A stretch of 64,000 nt of DNA, taken from NCBI GenBank assembly GCA_029061255.1, contig JAIDSL010000097.1:1-64000 (forward strand), written 5' to 3'. A program made the translations under genes and the position numbers. Shown in pieces: positions 61,861-64,000 of the stretch (within the stretch, counting starts at the first letter, position 1; each line of letters begins with the position of its first letter). Under the pieces are notes generated by a model that saw only the letters and a program-made list of their open reading frames with translations, was not told the DNA's origin and ran no database searches. The DNA is from Muribaculaceae bacterium (GTDB lineage: Bacteria; Bacteroidota; Bacteroidia; Bacteroidales; Muribaculaceae).

Positions 61861-64000
61861 ATGAAAAATGTAAAGAAACCATTTCATTACATTGCGTTAC
61901 TGATGGTCATGATCCTGTCAGGCTCTTTCTCGGCCTGGGCGGATACTGTCAAAGGTAACGTTGTCGATGAGTCGGGCGAGCCCCTCATCGGCGTTACAGT
62001 GCGTGTAGACGGCACCTCGATAGGTACCGCTACCGACATCGATGGTAATTACACCATCAATGTGCCTAACATCAAGAAAGATGCCCTCATCTTCTCTTAT
62101 GTCGGAATGTCAGAGATCAAGGAGCACGTTAATGGCCGAAAAGTCATCAACGTCACCATGAAGGAAGACTCCGATGTCCTTGAAGAAGTTGTGGTTGTCG
62201 GCTACGGCCAGCAGAAGAAGGCTTCTGTGGTCGGCGCTATCACCCAGACATCGGGTGAGGTGCTCGAAAGAGCTGCCGGTGTGCACGACCTCAGTGCCGC
62301 TCTGACCGGTAACCTCCCCGGCGTTGTCACAGTTCAGTCTTCAGGTATGCCTGGCGACGAAAGTGCAAAGATCACTATCCGTGGTGCATCATCATGGAAC
62401 AACAGCGAACCCCTTGTGCTCGTCGACGGTGTAGAACGTGATATGAGCAGTGTCGATGTAAGCTCTGTGAAATCAATCTCCGTTCTTAAGGACGCATCCG
62501 CAACAGCTGTATATGGTGTGAAGGGTGCGAATGGTGTGATCCTCATCACTACCCGCCGTGGTCAGGAAGGTCGCGCCAAGATTGACGTCGGCTTCACTGC
62601 TACAATGAAGACAGTGTCAAAGCTTCCTGATAAGTATGACTCTTACGGGTCACTCAAGCAGCGTAATGCCGCAATCCTTCATGAGCTCGCTGTCAATCCT
62701 TCATCCTGGAGCTACATGACTCCCGAGACCACTCTTCAGAAATATGCAAATCCTGCAAATCTTGAGGAGTTTGAGCGTTACCCCAACGTAGACTGGCAGA
62801 AGGAGCTTTTCAAAGACCACGCTATGTCATACAATGCTAACGTGGCTATCTCCGGTGGTACAAAGTTCGTGCGCTACTATGCAGTAATCGACTTCGTGAA
62901 CGAAGGTGACCTTTTCCGTAATATCGACAACGGTCGCGGTTACAACGCAGGTTTCGGCTACAATCGTATCAATGCTCGTTCAAACCTTGACTTCTCCCTG
63001 ACTAAAACTACTACTTTGAAGGTGAACATCGCCGGTTCTAACGGTGTGAAGAAGTCTACTTGGCCTAACGACGGCCAGTCGTTCGACCAGTCAAACTGGA
63101 ACAACCAGCAGGTTTGGGCCGGTGTCTACAACATCGCCCCGGATGCATTCCTTCCTAAGTATTCAGATGGTAGCTGGGGTTTCTATCCTCAGTTTGCTTC
63201 TCAGGTAGCTAACTCTGCTCAGCAGCTCGCTCTCGGTGGTGCGTTCAAGACTACACATACCCGCATCAATACCGACTTCACTCTTGAGCAGGATCTCTCA
63301 TTCATCACTAAGGGCCTCGTAGCCCGTGGTCTTATTTCATGGGATAACTCATTTGTTCAGTCAGGCCAAGGCGTAAATGACCTCTACAACACTGTTAAAA
63401 ACAAGTGGATCGACCCTGAGACCGGTGTTGTTACCCAACAGCCTGACCGTAACTCCCTTACGCAATATGATCCCGAGGAAGGTGCTGCTTGGACTACTCA
63501 GGGTGGTAGCGTCCAGAACTGGAACACTATGCGTAACCTCTATTATCAGGTTCAGCTTAACTGGAACCGTGAGTTTGGCAAGAACAACGTGGGTGTGACC
63601 GGCGTATGGAACCGTCAGGAAATGGCTACCGGTACTATGATTCCTATCCATCGTGAGGACTGGGTGTTCCGTGCTACCTATAACTTCGACGACCGTTACT
63701 TCTTCGAATATAATGGTGCTTATAATGGTTCTGAGAAATTCGGTAAGGGCTTCCGTTTCGGTTTCTTCAACTCAGGTGCTCTTGGATGGCGTCCTTCTCA
63801 GGAAAAATTCTGGTCAGCTATCGGACTCGACAACTGGTGGCAGGAACTTAAGATCCGTGCTTCCTACGGTGAGATCGGTGACGACTCCGGTGCTCGCTTC
63901 CTTTATATGGACCAGTGGGCTTATGGCGGCAACACAAAGATGAATGTTCAGGATACAAACTTCTGGGGAAATATGGACGGTCAGTCTCTCTACACATTCT
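61861..64000 (+). CDS. SusC-like TonB-dependent outer-membrane receptor, partial at window edge
   Basis: The visible 713 codons run off the right edge. The signal peptide ends SFSAWA; a carboxypeptidase-like beta domain follows (VKGNVVDESGEPLIGVTV), then the TonB-box-adjacent VVVVGYGQQKKASVVGAI, the plug domain (LTGNLPGVVTVQSSGMPG; IRGASSWNNSEPLVLVDGVE; VLKDASATAVYGVKGANGVI) and the first barrel strands. SusC proteins import oligosaccharides with a SusD lipoprotein lid; the SusD gene is expected just beyond the window. Its neighbours show that xylan-derived oligosaccharides are the likely cargo. Confidence 0.96.
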   Translation, partial: MKNVKKPFHYIALLMVMILSGSFSAWADTVKGNVVDESGEPLIGVTVRVDGTSIGTATDIDGNYTINVPNIKKDALIFSYVGMSEIKEHVNGRKVINVTMKEDSDVLEEVVVVGYGQQKKASVVGAITQTSGEVLERAAGVHDLSAALTGNLPGVVTVQSSGMPGDESAKITIRGASSWNNSEPLVLVDGVERDMSSVDVSSVKSISVLKDASATAVYGVKGANGVILITTRRGQEGRAKIDVGFTATMKTVSKLPDKYDSYGSLKQRNAAILHELAVNPSSWSYMTPETTLQKYANPANLEEFERYPNVDWQKELFKDHAMSYNANVAISGGTKFVRYYAVIDFVNEGDLFRNIDNGRGYNAGFGYNRINARSNLDFSLTKTTTLKVNIAGSNGVKKSTWPNDGQSFDQSNWNNQQVWAGVYNIAPDAFLPKYSDGSWGFYPQFASQVANSAQQLALGGAFKTTHTRINTDFTLEQDLSFITKGLVARGLISWDNSFVQSGQGVNDLYNTVKNKWIDPETGVVTQQPDRNSLTQYDPEEGAAWTTQGGSVQNWNTMRNLYYQVQLNWNREFGKNNVGVTGVWNRQEMATGTMIPIHREDWVFRATYNFDDRYFFEYNGAYNGSEKFGKGFRFGFFNSGALGWRPSQEKFWSAIGLDNWWQELKIRASYGEIGDDSGARFLYMDQWAYGGNTKMNVQDTNFWGNMDGQSLYTF

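Overview
This 64-kb window is chromosomal DNA of a Bacteroidales bacterium, most like the gut family Muribaculaceae. The evidence is a complete type IX secretion core, SusC and hybrid two-component (HTCS) polysaccharide-utilisation genes, BACON and PEGA proteins, lipoproteins with S/G-C lipoboxes, and repeated Bacteroidetes-type promoters (TTTG or TTG, about 19-20 bp, then TAnnTTTG). No phage, transposase, CRISPR array, rRNA or replication origin was seen.

Left part (1-13.6 kb): on the minus strand lie a polysaccharide-export operon (wza, wzz and a coupled M23 peptidase cut by the window edge), tRNA-Ser(GCU), rnz and sdaA, then a tRNA-Ser(GGA)-tRNA-Ser(UGA) pair and an unknown lipoprotein. 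A tricorn-like protease is on the plus strand, followed by kdgK-eda (ketodeoxygluconate to pyruvate plus glyceraldehyde-3-phosphate) on the minus strand.

Secretion part (13.7-35.6 kb): porT-porP-porK-porL-porM-porN form one plus-strand run encoding the type IX secretion machine. After a terminator there is a second plus-strand run: a PEGA/beta-barrel protein, a BACON lipoprotein, a beta-helix-like secreted protein, a 2732-residue giant built of about seven 240-residue chitobiase-C-like super-repeats with a type IX sorting tail, and an ATGA-coupled LPP20-like protein. I infer that this is a dedicated surface assembly exported by the adjacent machine. It is the best candidate here for an undescribed system.

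Envelope and small-module part (35.6-45.9 kb): a flippase and four glycosyltransferases (no polymerase seen), a C1 peptidase, an AT-rich SatD-DUF3307 operon whose promoter is preceded by five tandem 29-bp palindromes, a FemAB-like acetyltransferase, and a 50-residue protein paired with a GNAT acetyltransferase (toxin-antitoxin-like).

Right part (46-64 kb): a glucuronoarabinoxylan utilisation locus: GH51 arabinofuranosidase, secreted nuclease, xylose/H+ symporter, GH105-DUF2264 fusion, GH115 alpha-glucuronidase, HTCS regulator, GH43 lipoprotein and a SusC receptor cut by the right edge. The enzymes strip arabinose and (methyl)glucuronic acid from xylan and split xylo-oligosaccharides; XylE imports the pentose; KdgK and Eda could take ketodeoxygluconate derived from uronic acids.
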